NCBI GenBank assembly: GCA_028707175.1 | Contig: JAQTUV010000004.1 | Location: forward strand, 357,951 to 421,950 | Source of the DNA: Sideroxydans sp. | Lineage (GTDB): Bacteria; Pseudomonadota; Gammaproteobacteria; Burkholderiales; Gallionellaceae | DNA: 64,000 nucleotides | Direction: 5' to 3' | Shown: one piece after another, positions 36,416 to 47,603 of the stretch | How the letters are laid out: each line of letters begins with the position of its first letter | Numbering within the stretch: position 1 is the stretch's first letter | Position numbers and translations under genes: made by a program | The notes under the pieces: generated by a model | Database searches by the model: none | Told to the model about the DNA's origin: nothing | What the model saw: only the letters and a program-made list of their open reading frames with translations

Positions 36416-37308
36416 CAGAACTTTCTTAACACGATGAAGTCGGCAAGTTCGCGCAAGCGCAATGCGTTGTCTCCGAATTCATTCAAAGATTCCAAGGCCT
36501 CACTGTGAAGGCGTTGCGCCATTTCTTTCGCCGCTGACAACCCCAACAAACTCACATAAGTGGGCTTGTCGTTGTCCGCATCTTTACCTGCGGTCTTACC
36601 CAAAGTGGCGGTATCAGCTTCGCAATCGAGCACGTCGTCTACCACTTGGAATGCCAATCCGATGAGCTTGCCGAAGTGATCTAATTTATCGAGCTCCGCG
36701 TCACTCAATGCATCACCACAATACGCTCCCAGCAAAATAGCGACACGAATCAACGCACCTGTTTTGTGGATGTGCATGTTTTCCAACTCGGGCAACGTTA
36801 ATTGCTTGCCTACACTTGCAAGGTCGATGGCCTGACCGCCCGCCATGCCGCGTGAGCCAGAAGCAATCGCCAGCAACTTAATCATCTTCAACTGCTTGAA
36901 TGGGTCATCGCTCAAACGCGGCTCAGACAAAAACTGGAAGGCTAAACTTTGAAGTGCATCGCCCACCAACAGCGCGGTGGCCTCGTCGTATTCCACATGA
37001 CAAGTCGGCTTGCCGCGACGCAGCACGTCATCATCCATGCAAGGCATATCGTCATGAACAAGGGAGTAAGCATGGATCAATTCAACAGCAGCGGCAGCGT
37101 AGTTCACGCGCGCAATATCAGCGCCAGCCAACTCTCCCGCCGCGAATGCCAATAAAGGGCGCACACGCTTGCCTCCCTCCAATACGCTGTAGCGCATCGC
37201 AGCATGTAGGCGCTGTGGCATCACTTCCGCCGAGGGGAGCAATGTACGCAACACTTCTTCAAATTTGGTTTGGTGCTGGGCTACCCAGCCTGTGAAATCG
37301 TTAGGCAT
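36415..37308 (-). CDS. ispA: Farnesyl/geranyl diphosphate synthase
   Basis: IspA condenses isopentenyl diphosphate with allylic diphosphates to make C10-C15 precursors. The 297-residue protein has the first aspartate-rich motif DDMPCMD at 86-92 and a second motif [11 protein letters not shown] near 221-231, with [11 protein letters not shown] upstream. Its 5' end overlaps xseB by 8 bases and its 3' end overlaps dxs by one base, so the three genes form one operon. Confidence 0.96.
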   Translation of the reverse strand: MPNDFTGWVAQHQTKFEEVLRTLLPSAEVMPQRLHAAMRYSVLEGGKRVRPLLAFAAGELAGADIARVNYAAAAVELIHAYSLVHDDMPCMDDDVLRRGKPTCHVEYDEATALLVGDALQSLAFQFLSEPRLSDDPFKQLKMIKLLAIASGSRGMAGGQAIDLASVGKQLTLPELENMHIHKTGALIRVAILLGAYCGDALSDAELDKLDHFGKLIGLAFQVVDDVLDCEADTATLGKTAGKDADNDKPTYVSLLGLSAAKEMAQRLHSEALESLNEFGDNALRLRELADFIVLRKF

Positions 37309-37534
37309 CGACGCTTACCGAAATATCTTTCAAAACACCGTCTTCCAACACGCGAACTTGCTGCTGTGCATCGTCTAATTTTCCTCGGCAGAAAGAAAGC
37401 AATGCTGCGCCTCGCTTATAGGCAGAGAGTGAATCCTCTAAGGACAATTTGCCCGCCTCCATATCCGCGACAAGCTGATCAAGCTCAATCATAGCCGCCT
37501 CGAAACTGACTGTTTTTTGTACTTTAGCAACCAT
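37301..37534 (-). CDS. xseB: Exodeoxyribonuclease VII small subunit
   Basis: XseB pairs with XseA to degrade single-stranded DNA from both ends. The 77-residue protein is of normal size and has the family pattern FEAAMIELDQLVADMEAGKL followed by SLEDSLSAYKRGAALLSFC. It is the first gene of the xseB-ispA-dxs set. xseA is not in the window. The 184 bases upstream to the divergent membrane protein gene hold no clear promoter match on inspection. Confidence 0.95.
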   Translation of the reverse strand: MVAKVQKTVSFEAAMIELDQLVADMEAGKLSLEDSLSAYKRGAALLSFCRGKLDDAQQQVRVLEDGVLKDISVSVDA

Positions 37535-37718
37535 GAATCAGACCCAGCGTTGTGAAGGAGAGCATTTTACCCAAGCCCCTATACTAGGGCCAATTTTTGT
37601 TGCTACGCTATTTAAGTTCAGGGACAATCCAAACCATACAAGACGGTGAAAACTCAACGATTACATCACAAATTTTGTTCACCGCCCCCCTACTACCTCA
37701 ATCACAACTCTTCTCACA

Positions 37719-38444
37719 ATGAACAAACTACTGATTAAAGCAGTTCAATTTTTAGCCGTCGTGCTGATTTCTTTTTCAATTTTAGCGGTGGTTCAAATCG
37801 CTGGATCACATCTCATTGCCAGTGGGATTTTGTCCAATTCACCAGACTGGGGCGTACTAGGAAGCGCCGCCGATTGGGGAGCCGGTATGGCAACGATCGT
37901 CGGCTTTTTCTTCCTGTGGAAACAGCTTGATCGTGAACGTGAGGTAATTGAGATTCAGACCAGTTCCCAAGTCTATGATTCAGGCATCACCGCACTCCAC
38001 ATCTTTATCGAAAATCGCGAGTTGCGTTCTTATTTCTACGATTGCGAACCGATTCCAGAACATTCGAAAAATGAACATACTTGGAACCTCATCATGGCTG
38101 CTTGCGAAATCATGTGCGACCAATGGGAAAATACATTTGCCTCTCAATCTGCACTGAATGATGGGGTAAGCGATATTTGGACTCGGTATATGAAAGGGAT
38201 TTATCTCACCAGCCCTTCCTTGCGATACTTTTTGATCCAAGAAGGCTATCGCTATGACCAGAGGTTCGTCAGCCTGTTCAACAAACAACTACACATCCAT
38301 TCGACAGAGACTCGTGAAAAAATTGAGGCATTCGCCATCACTCATGCAGCTAGTAGCTCACTCGCCACGGACTTCGTTAAATATCGTCACGAAGTAACAC
38401 TCAATGCCATCGCACATTTGAACTCGACACACTCAACTGAATAG
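37719..38444 (+). CDS. Hypothetical membrane protein
   Basis: I do not recognise this 241-residue protein. It has two N-terminal membrane segments (about 9-33, and 52-67 around GMATIVGFFFLWKQL), then a soluble helical part of about 170 residues with WNLIMAACEIMCDQWENTF. The layout resembles small phage- or defence-linked membrane proteins with a cytoplasmic tail, but there is no motif to support that. It is the first of five short plus-strand genes with little space between them. Confidence 0.6.
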   Translation: MNKLLIKAVQFLAVVLISFSILAVVQIAGSHLIASGILSNSPDWGVLGSAADWGAGMATIVGFFFLWKQLDREREVIEIQTSSQVYDSGITALHIFIENRELRSYFYDCEPIPEHSKNEHTWNLIMAACEIMCDQWENTFASQSALNDGVSDIWTRYMKGIYLTSPSLRYFLIQEGYRYDQRFVSLFNKQLHIHSTETREKIEAFAITHAASSSLATDFVKYRHEVTLNAIAHLNSTHSTE

Positions 38445-38453
38445 CACACTGCC

Positions 38454-38891
38454 ATGATCACCATTGAAAACATATCCAAGCACCTCAACGTTCTTGACGT
38501 GATTCTTGAGTGGCATAGAAGTGAGTGGGGAAATGAGTGGGCCGAACAAGTCCGAGAATCGACCAATCCTGACAGTATTCCCACCTTATATGTCGCACTT
38601 CAGGACGGAAAACCTGTAGGCACAGCGATGTTGCTTAACTTTGACATGCACACCCATCCTGAACTTCGCCCTTGGTTAGGCGGAGTTTATGTGCCGCAGT
38701 CACACCGCGGCCAAGGCATCGCATCCAAACTCACACAACATGCGATGCAAGCCGCAGCTCAGATGGGCGTAAAGAAATTGTGGCTCTACACTGATAGCGC
38801 CCCTAAGCTCTATGAGAATCTCGGCTGGCAGCATGTCACGCAAGAGGATTATTTAGGGAAGCCTGCCGCCATCATGTCCTTCGATTTTTAA
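38454..38891 (+). CDS. GNAT-family N-acetyltransferase
   Basis: The 145-residue protein has the acetyl-CoA loop in VYVPQSHRGQGIASKLTQHA (the Q/RxxGxG/A motif) near 80-99, followed by the LYTDSAPKLYENLGWQ region typical of GNAT enzymes. The substrate cannot be told. It follows the membrane protein by 9 bases and is followed by a DMT transporter after 17 bases. Confidence 0.87.
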   Translation: MITIENISKHLNVLDVILEWHRSEWGNEWAEQVRESTNPDSIPTLYVALQDGKPVGTAMLLNFDMHTHPELRPWLGGVYVPQSHRGQGIASKLTQHAMQAAAQMGVKKLWLYTDSAPKLYENLGWQHVTQEDYLGKPAAIMSFDF

Positions 38892-38908
38892 GCAAGCGAA
38901 TCTAACTC

Positions 38909-39763
38909 ATGGGTTCACTCTGGATGCTCGTCGCGGGTCTGCTCTTTGCCTGCATGGGTTCGCTGGTCAAACTTGGCGGCGCAGACTTCACCAGTAGCGA
39001 ACTCGTCTTCTACCGCTCCTTCTTCGGACTCATCATCGTGTACGCGATGTTGCATCGTTCTAAACTCTCGTTCGCCACTCCGCATTGGCGCGGCCATATC
39101 TGGCGCGGTTTGTCTGGCACCATCGCCATGTTGCTGTTCTTCTACTGCATCACCGCTTTGCCGCTGGCGACCGCCATCACCCTTAATTACACATCGTCTT
39201 TGTTTCTATCCGTTTTCACCGTACTGGTGTTGAAAGACAAGTTCCATGCGCCACTGACGACTGCATTGGTAGTGGGTTTCGCAGGCATCATCCTGTTACT
39301 ACATCCGACACTGGAGCATAACCAACTCTTCCCCGGTCTGCTCGGACTCATCTCTGGCGTGCTGGCAGGCGTAGCACTGCTCAATGTGCGACAACTAGGC
39401 GTATTGGGCGAGTCTGGTATACGAGTCGTTTTCTATTTCAATCTGAGCGCCACCCTCATCAGCGGCGTATGGATGTTCACCGACACCCTGCATACACTCT
39501 CATTCAGCAACTTGCCCTTGCTCATCGCCATCGGCGCATCCGCCACCTTCGCGCAACTCTTCATGACACGCGCCTACCGCACTGGACAGACCTTAGTCGT
39601 GGGTAGTCTGGCCTACAGCACGGTGGTGTTCTCTGCTCTATTCGGATTGATATTCTGGAACGAGTCATTGAGCGTCAGCGCATGGCTGGGTATCGCACTC
39701 GTCATCGCCAGCGGCATGTTAAGCTTGCGCCTAGCCCCAACCAACACAGAGGTAAGCAAATGA
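38909..39763 (+). CDS. EamA/DMT-family transporter
   Basis: The 284-residue protein has about ten membrane segments arranged as two EamA repeats, the first with FYRSFFGLIIVYAML and the second with GASATFAQLFMTRAYR. These motifs place it in the drug/metabolite transporter superfamily, which exports metabolites such as amino acids. The substrate is unknown. Its stop overlaps the next gene by 4 bases (ATGA), so they are probably coupled. Confidence 0.85.
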   Translation: MGSLWMLVAGLLFACMGSLVKLGGADFTSSELVFYRSFFGLIIVYAMLHRSKLSFATPHWRGHIWRGLSGTIAMLLFFYCITALPLATAITLNYTSSLFLSVFTVLVLKDKFHAPLTTALVVGFAGIILLLHPTLEHNQLFPGLLGLISGVLAGVALLNVRQLGVLGESGIRVVFYFNLSATLISGVWMFTDTLHTLSFSNLPLLIAIGASATFAQLFMTRAYRTGQTLVVGSLAYSTVVFSALFGLIFWNESLSVSAWLGIALVIASGMLSLRLAPTNTEVSK

Positions 39764-40107
39764 TCACCATCGAAGACAAAACAAACCTCGTCAACATCGC
39801 CGTCATGGGTGACTTCACCCTCGCCGATTTCAAGCAGTTCGAAGAGCACGCACTGTACAAACTCAAGAGCGGCGACCAGACCAACCTGATTTTCGACCTG
39901 CGCGGCATGATCGACTACACGACGGATGTCGCGTGGGAAGAGATCAAATTCTTCAGCCGCGAACACAACCACGACTTCAACAAAATCGCCGTCGTCACCG
40001 ACGACCAATGGCTAACATGGCAAGCGTGGCTGTCGCGCTTGTTCGTGGATGCGGATATTCGAGTATTTGGGGAATACACTGAAGCTGAAGTGTGGGCAAT
40101 AACGTAA
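39760..40107 (+). CDS. SpoIIAA-like (STAS/SEC14) small protein
   Basis: The 115-residue protein looks like the SpoIIAA-like family: TNLIFDLRGMIDYTTDVAWE near 45-64 is the family core, and a C-terminal WLSRLFVDADIRVFGEYTEA follows. These proteins are often beside transport genes and may bind lipids or anti-sigma partners, but the role is unknown. The ATG at 39760 overlaps the transporter stop; a longer start at 39682 lies inside the transporter gene. Confidence 0.8.
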   Translation: MITIEDKTNLVNIAVMGDFTLADFKQFEEHALYKLKSGDQTNLIFDLRGMIDYTTDVAWEEIKFFSREHNHDFNKIAVVTDDQWLTWQAWLSRLFVDADIRVFGEYTEAEVWAIT

Positions 40108-40244
40108 AACTCAAGCAACTCAGCCGAATATCCTCGATATTTGCACACCCTCAGCCTGCGTAAACCATCCCAAGTGGACACCACAGGCGAGTCCTCCTAA
40201 ACTTTAGGACAGTCCATTTTTCTGAGAATTTGCCACTCCAACTA

Positions 40245-40700
40245 ATGACCGAGCCATTGTACTTCTATACGAAGACGATGCCCTACTGGGGGCTGTCGAA
40301 CTTCTCGCCGCCCGGAGTGGAAATTGCCGGCAAATTCTGGCCCACCGTCGAGCACTACTTTCAAGCACAAAAGTTTTTGGCACCCGAAATTCAAGAACGC
40401 ATTCGCCAAGCATCTACGCCAAAGGAAGCTCGCGCCCTTGGCCAGAGCAGAACCTTCCCTTTGCGTGCCGATTGGGAACAGACGAAGGAATCAGTCATGC
40501 TTGAAGCACTTCGATGCAAATTCAAATCTGGGGCGGCCCGCGAACTTCTCTTATCAACAGGAAATAGGCAATTAATCGAAAGTTCGCCGTTCGACTACTT
40601 CTGGGCGGCTGGGCAAGATGGGACAGGCAAAAATCGACTTGGCTTTTTACTCATGCAAGTTCGTTCAGAGATTATGACTTTTTCATCTCAAACTGATTAG
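40245..40700 (+). CDS. NADAR/YbiA-family protein
   Basis: The 151-residue protein has the NADAR hallmarks YWGLSNFSPPGVEI near 14-27, WPTVEHYFQAQKF near 32-44 and GKNRLGFLLMQVR near the C-terminus. YbiA-like enzymes hydrolyse N-glycosidic bonds, for example in reactive riboflavin intermediates. Other NADAR proteins reverse ADP-ribosylation or occur in phage-defence settings. The ATG at 40245 is preferred; a TTG at 40230 would add only five residues. Confidence 0.9.
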   Translation: MTEPLYFYTKTMPYWGLSNFSPPGVEIAGKFWPTVEHYFQAQKFLAPEIQERIRQASTPKEARALGQSRTFPLRADWEQTKESVMLEALRCKFKSGAARELLLSTGNRQLIESSPFDYFWAAGQDGTGKNRLGFLLMQVRSEIMTFSSQTD

Positions 40701-40705
40701 CTCGC

Positions 40706-40776
40706 GTAGAGTGCAATAAGCACAGCGCATGTTTTGCCCCCATACGGCTCAACGCCCGTTGGTTATTGCACCCTAC
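40706..40776. repeat. GTGCAATAAGC/GGTTATTGCACCC inverted repeat
   Basis: The arms TAGAGTGCAATAAGC (from about 40709) and GGTTATTGCACCCTA (40761-40775) face each other across about 37 bases. Such a repeat, with a TAGGGTGCAATAA end, is dispersed in many proteobacterial genomes. Only one copy was seen in the window. Confidence 0.7.
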
Positions 40777-40792
40777 AAGAAAACCCTAGCAT

Positions 40793-40820
40793 AAAAAAAA
40801 CCCGCATTGCTGCGGGTTTT
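40793..40820 (-). terminator. Terminator after rpmG (works both ways)
   Basis: A 10-pair stem AAAACCCGCA / TGCGGGTTTT with loop TTGC, flanked by A-rich sequence on one side and T-rich on the other. On the minus strand it ends the rpmB-rpmG transcript; on the plus strand it could also end the NADAR transcript. Confidence 0.9.
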
Positions 40821-40846
40821 CTTTTGCCTACCAGAACTTCACTGAA

Positions 40847-41014
40847 TCACTTCAGCTTGGTTTCCTTGTATGCGACGTGCTTGCGAACCACTGGATCGAA
40901 TTTCATGAATTCGAGCTTTTCTGGTGTGGTGCGTTTGTTCTTGTTCGTTGTGTAGAAATGCCCTGTACCAGCAGACGATTCCAATTTTATTTTTTCGCGA
41001 GCGCCTTTTGCCAT
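40847..41014 (-). CDS. rpmG: 50S ribosomal protein L33
   Basis: The 55-residue protein reads [20 protein letters not shown] and continues with [20 protein letters not shown], ending in [14 protein letters not shown]. This is L33 of the non-zinc type: it lacks the C-x2-C pairs of the zinc form. L33 is part of the large ribosomal subunit near the E site. It follows rpmB by 11 bases, the usual rpmB-rpmG pair. Confidence 0.97.
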   Translation of the reverse strand: MAKGAREKIKLESSAGTGHFYTTNKNKRTTPEKLEFMKFDPVVRKHVAYKETKLK

Positions 41015-41025
41015 GACTGTTCCCC

Positions 41026-41262
41026 TTAGATCTTCTCGCCGCGAGCACGCATTTCGAACAAGACAGCATCAATGCCGTTCTTGTCGATGGTGCGCAATGC
41101 AGCATTCGTTATACGCAAAGAAACCCAACGATTTTCAGATTCCACCCACAAACGGCGTTGTTGCAGATTCGGCAAGAAACGACGCTTGGTTTTGTTATTC
41201 GCGTGGGAGATATTGTTCCCAACCATCGGGGCTTTCCCCGTTACTTGACAGACACGTGCCAT
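41026..41262 (-). CDS. rpmB: 50S ribosomal protein L28
   Basis: The 78-residue protein starts [20 protein letters not shown] and ends with [11 protein letters not shown], standard for proteobacterial L28. It is a large-subunit protein near the E site and needed for full subunit assembly. A good candidate sigma-70 promoter lies upstream at 41299-41328. It is co-transcribed with rpmG. Confidence 0.97.
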   Translation of the reverse strand: MARVCQVTGKAPMVGNNISHANNKTKRRFLPNLQQRRLWVESENRWVSLRITNAALRTIDKNGIDAVLFEMRARGEKI

Positions 41263-41298
41263 GACAAACTCCAGACCAATTGCAAAAATGAGGCGCGG

Positions 41299-41328
41299 AT
41301 TCTACCCCAAACAATGAAAAATACACAA
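41299..41328 (-). promoter_or_regulatory. Likely sigma-70 promoter for rpmB-rpmG
   Basis: Read on the minus strand, TTGTGT (-35, plus bases 41323-41328) and TAGAAT (-10, plus bases 41299-41304) are separated by 18 bases. They lie in the 77-base gap between hisD and rpmB. The predicted start is about 30 bases before the rpmB ATG. Confidence 0.5.
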
Positions 41329-41339
41329 CCTAAAGTTTC

Positions 41340-42638
41340 CTAGCTGTTCTTTCTATACAGCGCGGACTGCGCATGTGCCTGCAAACCCTCACCAAATGCG
41401 AGCGTAGATGCGATAGCACCGAGCTTTTGTGCGCCTTTAGCAGAAACTTGAATCAGGCTGCTACGCTTTTGAAAATCATAAACACCCAGCGGGGAGGAGA
41501 AACGCGCCGTGCCTGAGGTGGGTAGAACGTGATTGGGGCCTGCGCAGTAGTCGCCCAGCGACTCGGAGGTGTAGCGCCCCATGAAGATGGCACCAGCGTG
41601 CTTGAGCTTGGGCAACCAGGCTTGTGGCTCGGCCACAGACAGTTCCAAGTGTTCTGGCGCGATACGGTTGCTAATGCGGCAGGCTTCGTCCATGTCTTTC
41701 ACATGGATCAGCGCACCACGATTCTCAAGAGCGGTCTTGATAATGTCCTTGCGTGGCATCTGCTCCAATAGCTTATTGGCACTCGCCGCCACCGCCTCGA
41801 TGAACTTGGCATCTGGCGATAACAGAATCGCTTGCGCCAACTCGTCGTGTTCAGCTTGCGAGAACAAGTCCATGGCCACCCAATCAGGATCGGTACCGCC
41901 GTCGCAGATGACTAATATCTCGGACGGGCCTGCGATCATGTCGATGCCGCATATGCCGAACACGCGGCGCTTAGCAGAAGCTACATAGGCATTGCCAGGG
42001 CCAACGATCTTATCCACCTTGGGAATGGTCGCTGTGCCATAGGCTAAAGCCCCCACAGCCTGCGCGCCACCGATGGTGAACACGCGATCCACACCGGACA
42101 GGTACGCCGCCGCCAGCACCAATTGGTTCTTCACTCCATCAGGGGTTGGGACGACCATGATCAGTTCTGTCACACCCGCCACTTTTGCAGGCAGCGCATT
42201 CATTAGCACGGACGATGGGTAAGCAGCTTTGCCGCCAGGAACATACAAACCGACGCGATCTAATGCAGTCACTTGCTGCCCCAACATCGTGCCGTCTTCG
42301 TCCTCATACGTCCACGAGGCTTGCACTTGTTTCTGGTGATAAGACGTCACACGCTGCGCAGCTTGCTCTAAGGCCAACTTCTGTTCAGCGGGTAAACCTT
42401 CGAATGCGGCTTTTAATTCGGATTGCGGCAGCTCCATCGAAGATTCTTCTATCGAGGGCAAACGGTCAAATTTACGCGTGTATTCCAGCACAGCGGCATT
42501 GCCGCGCTTTTTAACATCCGCAAGAATCGAAGCAACTGTCGCTTCTAGCTTTTCATCCTCAGTTTCTTCAAAAGCCAGCAACTTAGCGAGTGTGGCCTCA
42601 AAATCAGCTTGTTGTGTAGATAGGCGTGTAATGTTCAT
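41340..42638 (-). CDS. hisD: Histidinol dehydrogenase
   Basis: HisD oxidises histidinol to histidine in two NAD-dependent steps. The 432-residue protein shows [20 protein letters not shown], the [12 protein letters not shown] segment and the zinc-linked QAEHDELAQ and AEPQAW/ APEHLEL motifs. Length is normal. Its start overlaps the hisG stop by 4 bases. The rest of the histidine genes are not in the window. Confidence 0.98.
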   Translation of the reverse strand: MNITRLSTQQADFEATLAKLLAFEETEDEKLEATVASILADVKKRGNAAVLEYTRKFDRLPSIEESSMELPQSELKAAFEGLPAEQKLALEQAAQRVTSYHQKQVQASWTYEDEDGTMLGQQVTALDRVGLYVPGGKAAYPSSVLMNALPAKVAGVTELIMVVPTPDGVKNQLVLAAAYLSGVDRVFTIGGAQAVGALAYGTATIPKVDKIVGPGNAYVASAKRRVFGICGIDMIAGPSEILVICDGGTDPDWVAMDLFSQAEHDELAQAILLSPDAKFIEAVAASANKLLEQMPRKDIIKTALENRGALIHVKDMDEACRISNRIAPEHLELSVAEPQAWLPKLKHAGAIFMGRYTSESLGDYCAGPNHVLPTSGTARFSSPLGVYDFQKRSSLIQVSAKGAQKLGAIASTLAFGEGLQAHAQSALYRKNS

Positions 42639-43270
42639 TTTACGGCTCCTGCGAATGCATCCAGCATCGGTTGAATCGTACTGCGCTTAAGTTTCAATGA
42701 AGCCTGATTCACCACCAAACGTGATGAGATTTGAGCGATCTCTTCCACTGCAATGAGGTTATTCGCCTTCAAGGTCGCTCCACTGCTCACCAAGTCAACA
42801 ATGGCATCGGACAAACCAACCAATGGCGCCAACTCCATTGATCCGTACAACTTAATGAGATCGACGTGCACGCCTTTGGAGGCGAAGTGTTCACGCGCGG
42901 TCTTCACATATTTAGTCGCCACGCGAATTCGCGCACCTTGCTTCACAGCGGATTCATAATCGAAATCGCTACGCACTGCGACCATCATGCGGCACTTGGC
43001 AATATTCAGATCGAGCGGTTGGTAAAGGCCGTCGCCGCCGTGTTCGTTTAGCACGTCCTTACCGGCCACACCGATGTCTGCGGCACCGTACTGCACGTAG
43101 GTAGGCACATCAGAAGCTCGAACGATGATGAGGCGAACATCCTTACGATTCGTTTCTAATATCAGCTTTCGAGAAGACTCAGGATCCTCTAGCGGCTTGA
43201 TGCCCGCTGCTTCCAGCAACGGCAAGGTCTCTTCAAAGATGCGACCTTTAGATAAGGCGATGGTGATCAT
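42635..43270 (-). CDS. hisG: ATP phosphoribosyltransferase, short form
   Basis: HisG joins ATP and PRPP in the first step of histidine synthesis. At 211 residues it is the short form, which has no regulatory C-terminal domain and needs HisZ. No hisZ is present in this window. The family start [19 protein letters not shown] and the [14 protein letters not shown] motif are clear. It lies 12 bases after murA, and its stop overlaps hisD. Confidence 0.97.
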   Translation of the reverse strand: MITIALSKGRIFEETLPLLEAAGIKPLEDPESSRKLILETNRKDVRLIIVRASDVPTYVQYGAADIGVAGKDVLNEHGGDGLYQPLDLNIAKCRMMVAVRSDFDYESAVKQGARIRVATKYVKTAREHFASKGVHVDLIKLYGSMELAPLVGLSDAIVDLVSSGATLKANNLIAVEEIAQISSRLVVNQASLKLKRSTIQPMLDAFAGAVK

Positions 43271-43282
43271 GTTGTATTCCTA

Positions 43283-44840
<1,558 letters not shown>

Positions 44841-44844
<4 letters not shown>

Positions 44845-45479
44845 TTGGCCGCTGCTTTCTTGCTGTTATTGCTTACAAGCGCATTCTTATTGGTATCGGA
44901 TAGCTTCTTGATCAGACCATCCACCCCAGATTGCTGAATCTCATCCGCAAAAGAACCTCGATAACTAGAAACCAAACTCACACCTTCCAAGGTAACGTCA
45001 AAGGCCTTCCATCCCATCGGAGTTTTGGCCATTTCATACTCGACTTTTGCCGAACGACCATCGCTAAAACCAATGATGGTCTTTACTGCGATCTCATCCA
45101 CTCCCGCTGGCACTTGCACCGATTTCACTTCCACCTTGGGATTGCGGTAGGTAGTAAACACTTTGGTATAAGTACGCACCAACATCGTCCTGAATTCAGT
45201 AGTTAGCGCTTGTTTCTGTTCTGGTGTAGCCGTACGCCAACCTTTGCCAACGGCAAGTTTTGTCATGCGGGAGAAATCGAAGTGCGGCAAAATTTTCGCA
45301 TCAACCAATTCTAATAAACGTGCCTCGTTAGACAGCAGAGCGCTATCTTTTTTAACGAAATCAAGCACTTCGCTCATCGTCTCCTTGATCAACACATCTG
45401 GCGGCAAATCTGTGGCCGAAACCACAGATGTAGTGCTACTCAAGACAAGTAAAGCAATGACTGACAAAAATTTACGCAC
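44841..45479 (-). CDS. mlaC: Phospholipid-binding periplasmic protein MlaC
   Basis: MlaC shuttles phospholipids between the outer membrane and the inner membrane MlaFEDB complex. The 212-residue protein has a signal peptide ending near VVSA and the family pattern LPHFDFSRMTKLAVGKGWR and EYEMAKTPMGWKAFDVTLEG. The start is a GTG at 45479 with GAGGGG 7 bases upstream; an ATG 15 bases earlier lacks a site. It ends with a lysine-rich tail. Confidence 0.94.
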
Positions 45480-45499
45480 GGCACTTCCCCTCATTCAAA

Positions 45500-45961
45500 C
45501 TAGTTAGAACTTTCAGACTTGTTAAACATGAACTTCCCAATTAACTCTTCCACCACAATCGCAGACTGCGTTTTTTTGAACTCGCCGCCATCTGCCAACA
45601 TGTCTTCATCTCCGCCAGGCTGTAAACCGATGTACTGCTCTCCTAACAATCCAGAAGTAAGAATGTTCGCAAATGTATCCTTAGGGAATTGGTATCGTTT
45701 GTCGATACTCATCATCACCTTTGCCTCGTAACGCTCTGTATCCAAGGTAATACTTGTAACTCGCCCAACCAACACGCCCGCACTTCTAACCGACGCAGTC
45801 GGCTTCAACCCGCCCACGTTAGTGAAGTACCCCTGCAACTGGTAGGTCTCGGACACATTATAAGTACTCAGGTTCCCAACCTTAAGTGCCAACACCACCA
45901 AGGCCGCGATACCCGCCACCACAAATGCACCAACCCATAAATCTAATTTAATTCGTTCCAT
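45500..45961 (-). CDS. mlaD: MlaD, MCE-domain membrane protein
   Basis: MlaD forms a hexameric ring in the inner membrane that hands phospholipids to MlaE. The 153-residue protein has one N-terminal membrane helix (LWVGAFVVAGIAALVVLALK) and an MCE domain with GGLKPTASVRSAGVLVGRV and GLLGEQYIGLQPGGDED. The gene is 3 bases from mlaE and sits in the standard order mlaF-E-D-C-B. Confidence 0.95.
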   Translation of the reverse strand: MERIKLDLWVGAFVVAGIAALVVLALKVGNLSTYNVSETYQLQGYFTNVGGLKPTASVRSAGVLVGRVTSITLDTERYEAKVMMSIDKRYQFPKDTFANILTSGLLGEQYIGLQPGGDEDMLADGGEFKKTQSAIVVEELIGKFMFNKSESSN

Positions 45962-45963
45962 CT

Positions 45964-46758
45964 TTAAGCTCCTCGAAACATGAACGCAGTCAATATGAAA
46001 TCCAACATCAGAATCGCCAGCGATGATTGCACCACGGTGCGTGTTGTCGCACCCGATACGCCTTCCGCAGTCGGCGGCGCATCAAAACCTTCGAACAAGG
46101 CAATGACTGTAACGGCCACGCCAAACACGAAACTTTTTAATACGCCATTCATCACGTCATGCTGAAAATCAACCGTTGCCTGCATTTGCGACCAAAACGA
46201 TCCCTCATCCACGCCAATGAGCACAACACCCACGACATAACCGCCAAACACGCCCATCGCGGAAAAGATCGCCGCCAGCAAAGGCATTGAGATGACCCCC
46301 GCCCAGAAACGCGGCGCAACCACGCGTGCAATCGGACTGACCGCCATCATCTCCATCGCGGCGATTTGCTCGGTTGCTTTCATCAAGCCAATTTCGGCAG
46401 TCATGGCTGAACCAGCTCGACTAGCAAATAAGAGTGCGGCCAACACCGGCCCTAATTCACGCACCAAGCTCAACGCAACCAAGGAACCCAACGCAGACTC
46501 GGAGCCGTAACGCTTGAGCGTCTCAAAACCCTGCAAGCCCAGCACCATACCCACGAACATACCGGCTACGCCAATGATGATGAGCGACATCACGCCACTG
46601 GAGAACAATTCTTTCACCACCAAACCAAAACGGCGAAAACTCATCCCCGAGTGCGTGAGCGTCAGAAATAAGAAACGTGTGGCCAAACCCACGCGCCACA
46701 CCGTATTGACTGCACGATGCCCAATGGCACGAACACTTTTAACGAGTGGCATAGGCAC
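45964..46758 (-). CDS. mlaE: MlaE, ABC transporter permease
   Basis: MlaE is the membrane permease of the phospholipid transporter. The 264-residue protein has about five membrane segments and the MlaE family motif RELGPVLAALLFASRAGSAM with EIGLMKATEQIAAMEMM just after. It overlaps mlaF by 20 bases at its start. ATG 46752 is an alternative start two codons in. Confidence 0.95.
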   Translation of the reverse strand: MPMPLVKSVRAIGHRAVNTVWRVGLATRFLFLTLTHSGMSFRRFGLVVKELFSSGVMSLIIIGVAGMFVGMVLGLQGFETLKRYGSESALGSLVALSLVRELGPVLAALLFASRAGSAMTAEIGLMKATEQIAAMEMMAVSPIARVVAPRFWAGVISMPLLAAIFSAMGVFGGYVVGVVLIGVDEGSFWSQMQATVDFQHDVMNGVLKSFVFGVAVTVIALFEGFDAPPTAEGVSGATTRTVVQSSLAILMLDFILTAFMFRGA

Positions 46759-47551
46759 TCACTTTCAAATCTTGTTCGTAGCTATTAGCGCCGGGGTAAT
46801 GGAATGGGATGGGGCCATCCATCTCGCCATGCACGAACTGGTGCACAAAAGGTTTATCCGAAGCACGAATCTCATCCGGCGTACCTTCCGCCACAATCAC
46901 GCCATCCGCGATGAAATACACATAGTCCACAATCTTCAAGGATTCCTGCACATCATGTGTCACCACCACCGAAGTCGCACCCAACGCATCATTCAGTTTC
47001 CGAATAAGCTGCCCAACAACGGTAAGTGAAATCGGATCAAGCCCCGCAAACGGCTCGTCATACAGAATTAGCATGGGATCGAGTGCGACAGTACGCGCCA
47101 AAGCCACTCGGCGTGCCATACCGCCCGACAATTCCGCCGGCATCAGGTTATGAGTACCGCGCAAACCCACGGCATGTAACTTCAGCATCACCAAATCATG
47201 AATAAGCTCTTCGGAAAGATTGGTGTGTTCGCGCATCTGGAAAGCCACATTGTCGAACACCGACATATCCGTGAACAGCGCACCAAATTGGAACAGCACG
47301 CCCATCTTGCGGCGCATCTCATACAAGCCTTTGTCATCCAACTCGTGTATTACCTGCCCGTCAATTTTGATTTCGCCACGTGTAGGCTTGAGCGCACCGC
47401 CAATCAAACGAAAGAGCGTGGTCTTGCCACAGCCGCTCCCGCCCATCACGGCAATCACTTTTCCCTTACCAAAAGACATATTGATGCCCTTCAGAATGGC
47501 ACGCTGATCGTACGAGAAGTTAACGTCCTGAATTTCTACCAGTGCTGACAC
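46739..47551 (-). CDS. mlaF: MlaF, ABC transporter ATP-binding protein
   Basis: MlaF powers the Mla phospholipid transporter. The 270-residue protein has Walker A GGSGCGKT at 37-44, the signature ELSGGMARRVALAR, and Walker B LILYDEPFAGLDP. The ELSGGM form of the signature is common in Mla/MCE ATPases. It is the first gene of the operon and starts 52 bases from the divergent response regulator gene. Confidence 0.96.
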   Translation of the reverse strand: MSALVEIQDVNFSYDQRAILKGINMSFGKGKVIAVMGGSGCGKTTLFRLIGGALKPTRGEIKIDGQVIHELDDKGLYEMRRKMGVLFQFGALFTDMSVFDNVAFQMREHTNLSEELIHDLVMLKLHAVGLRGTHNLMPAELSGGMARRVALARTVALDPMLILYDEPFAGLDPISLTVVGQLIRKLNDALGATSVVVTHDVQESLKIVDYVYFIADGVIVAEGTPDEIRASDKPFVHQFVHGEMDGPIPFHYPGANSYEQDLKVSAYATR

Positions 47552-47603
47552 GAATAACCTTTACCATTTTTCAAAGCGCACATTCTAACATCCATCACCA
47601 CGA

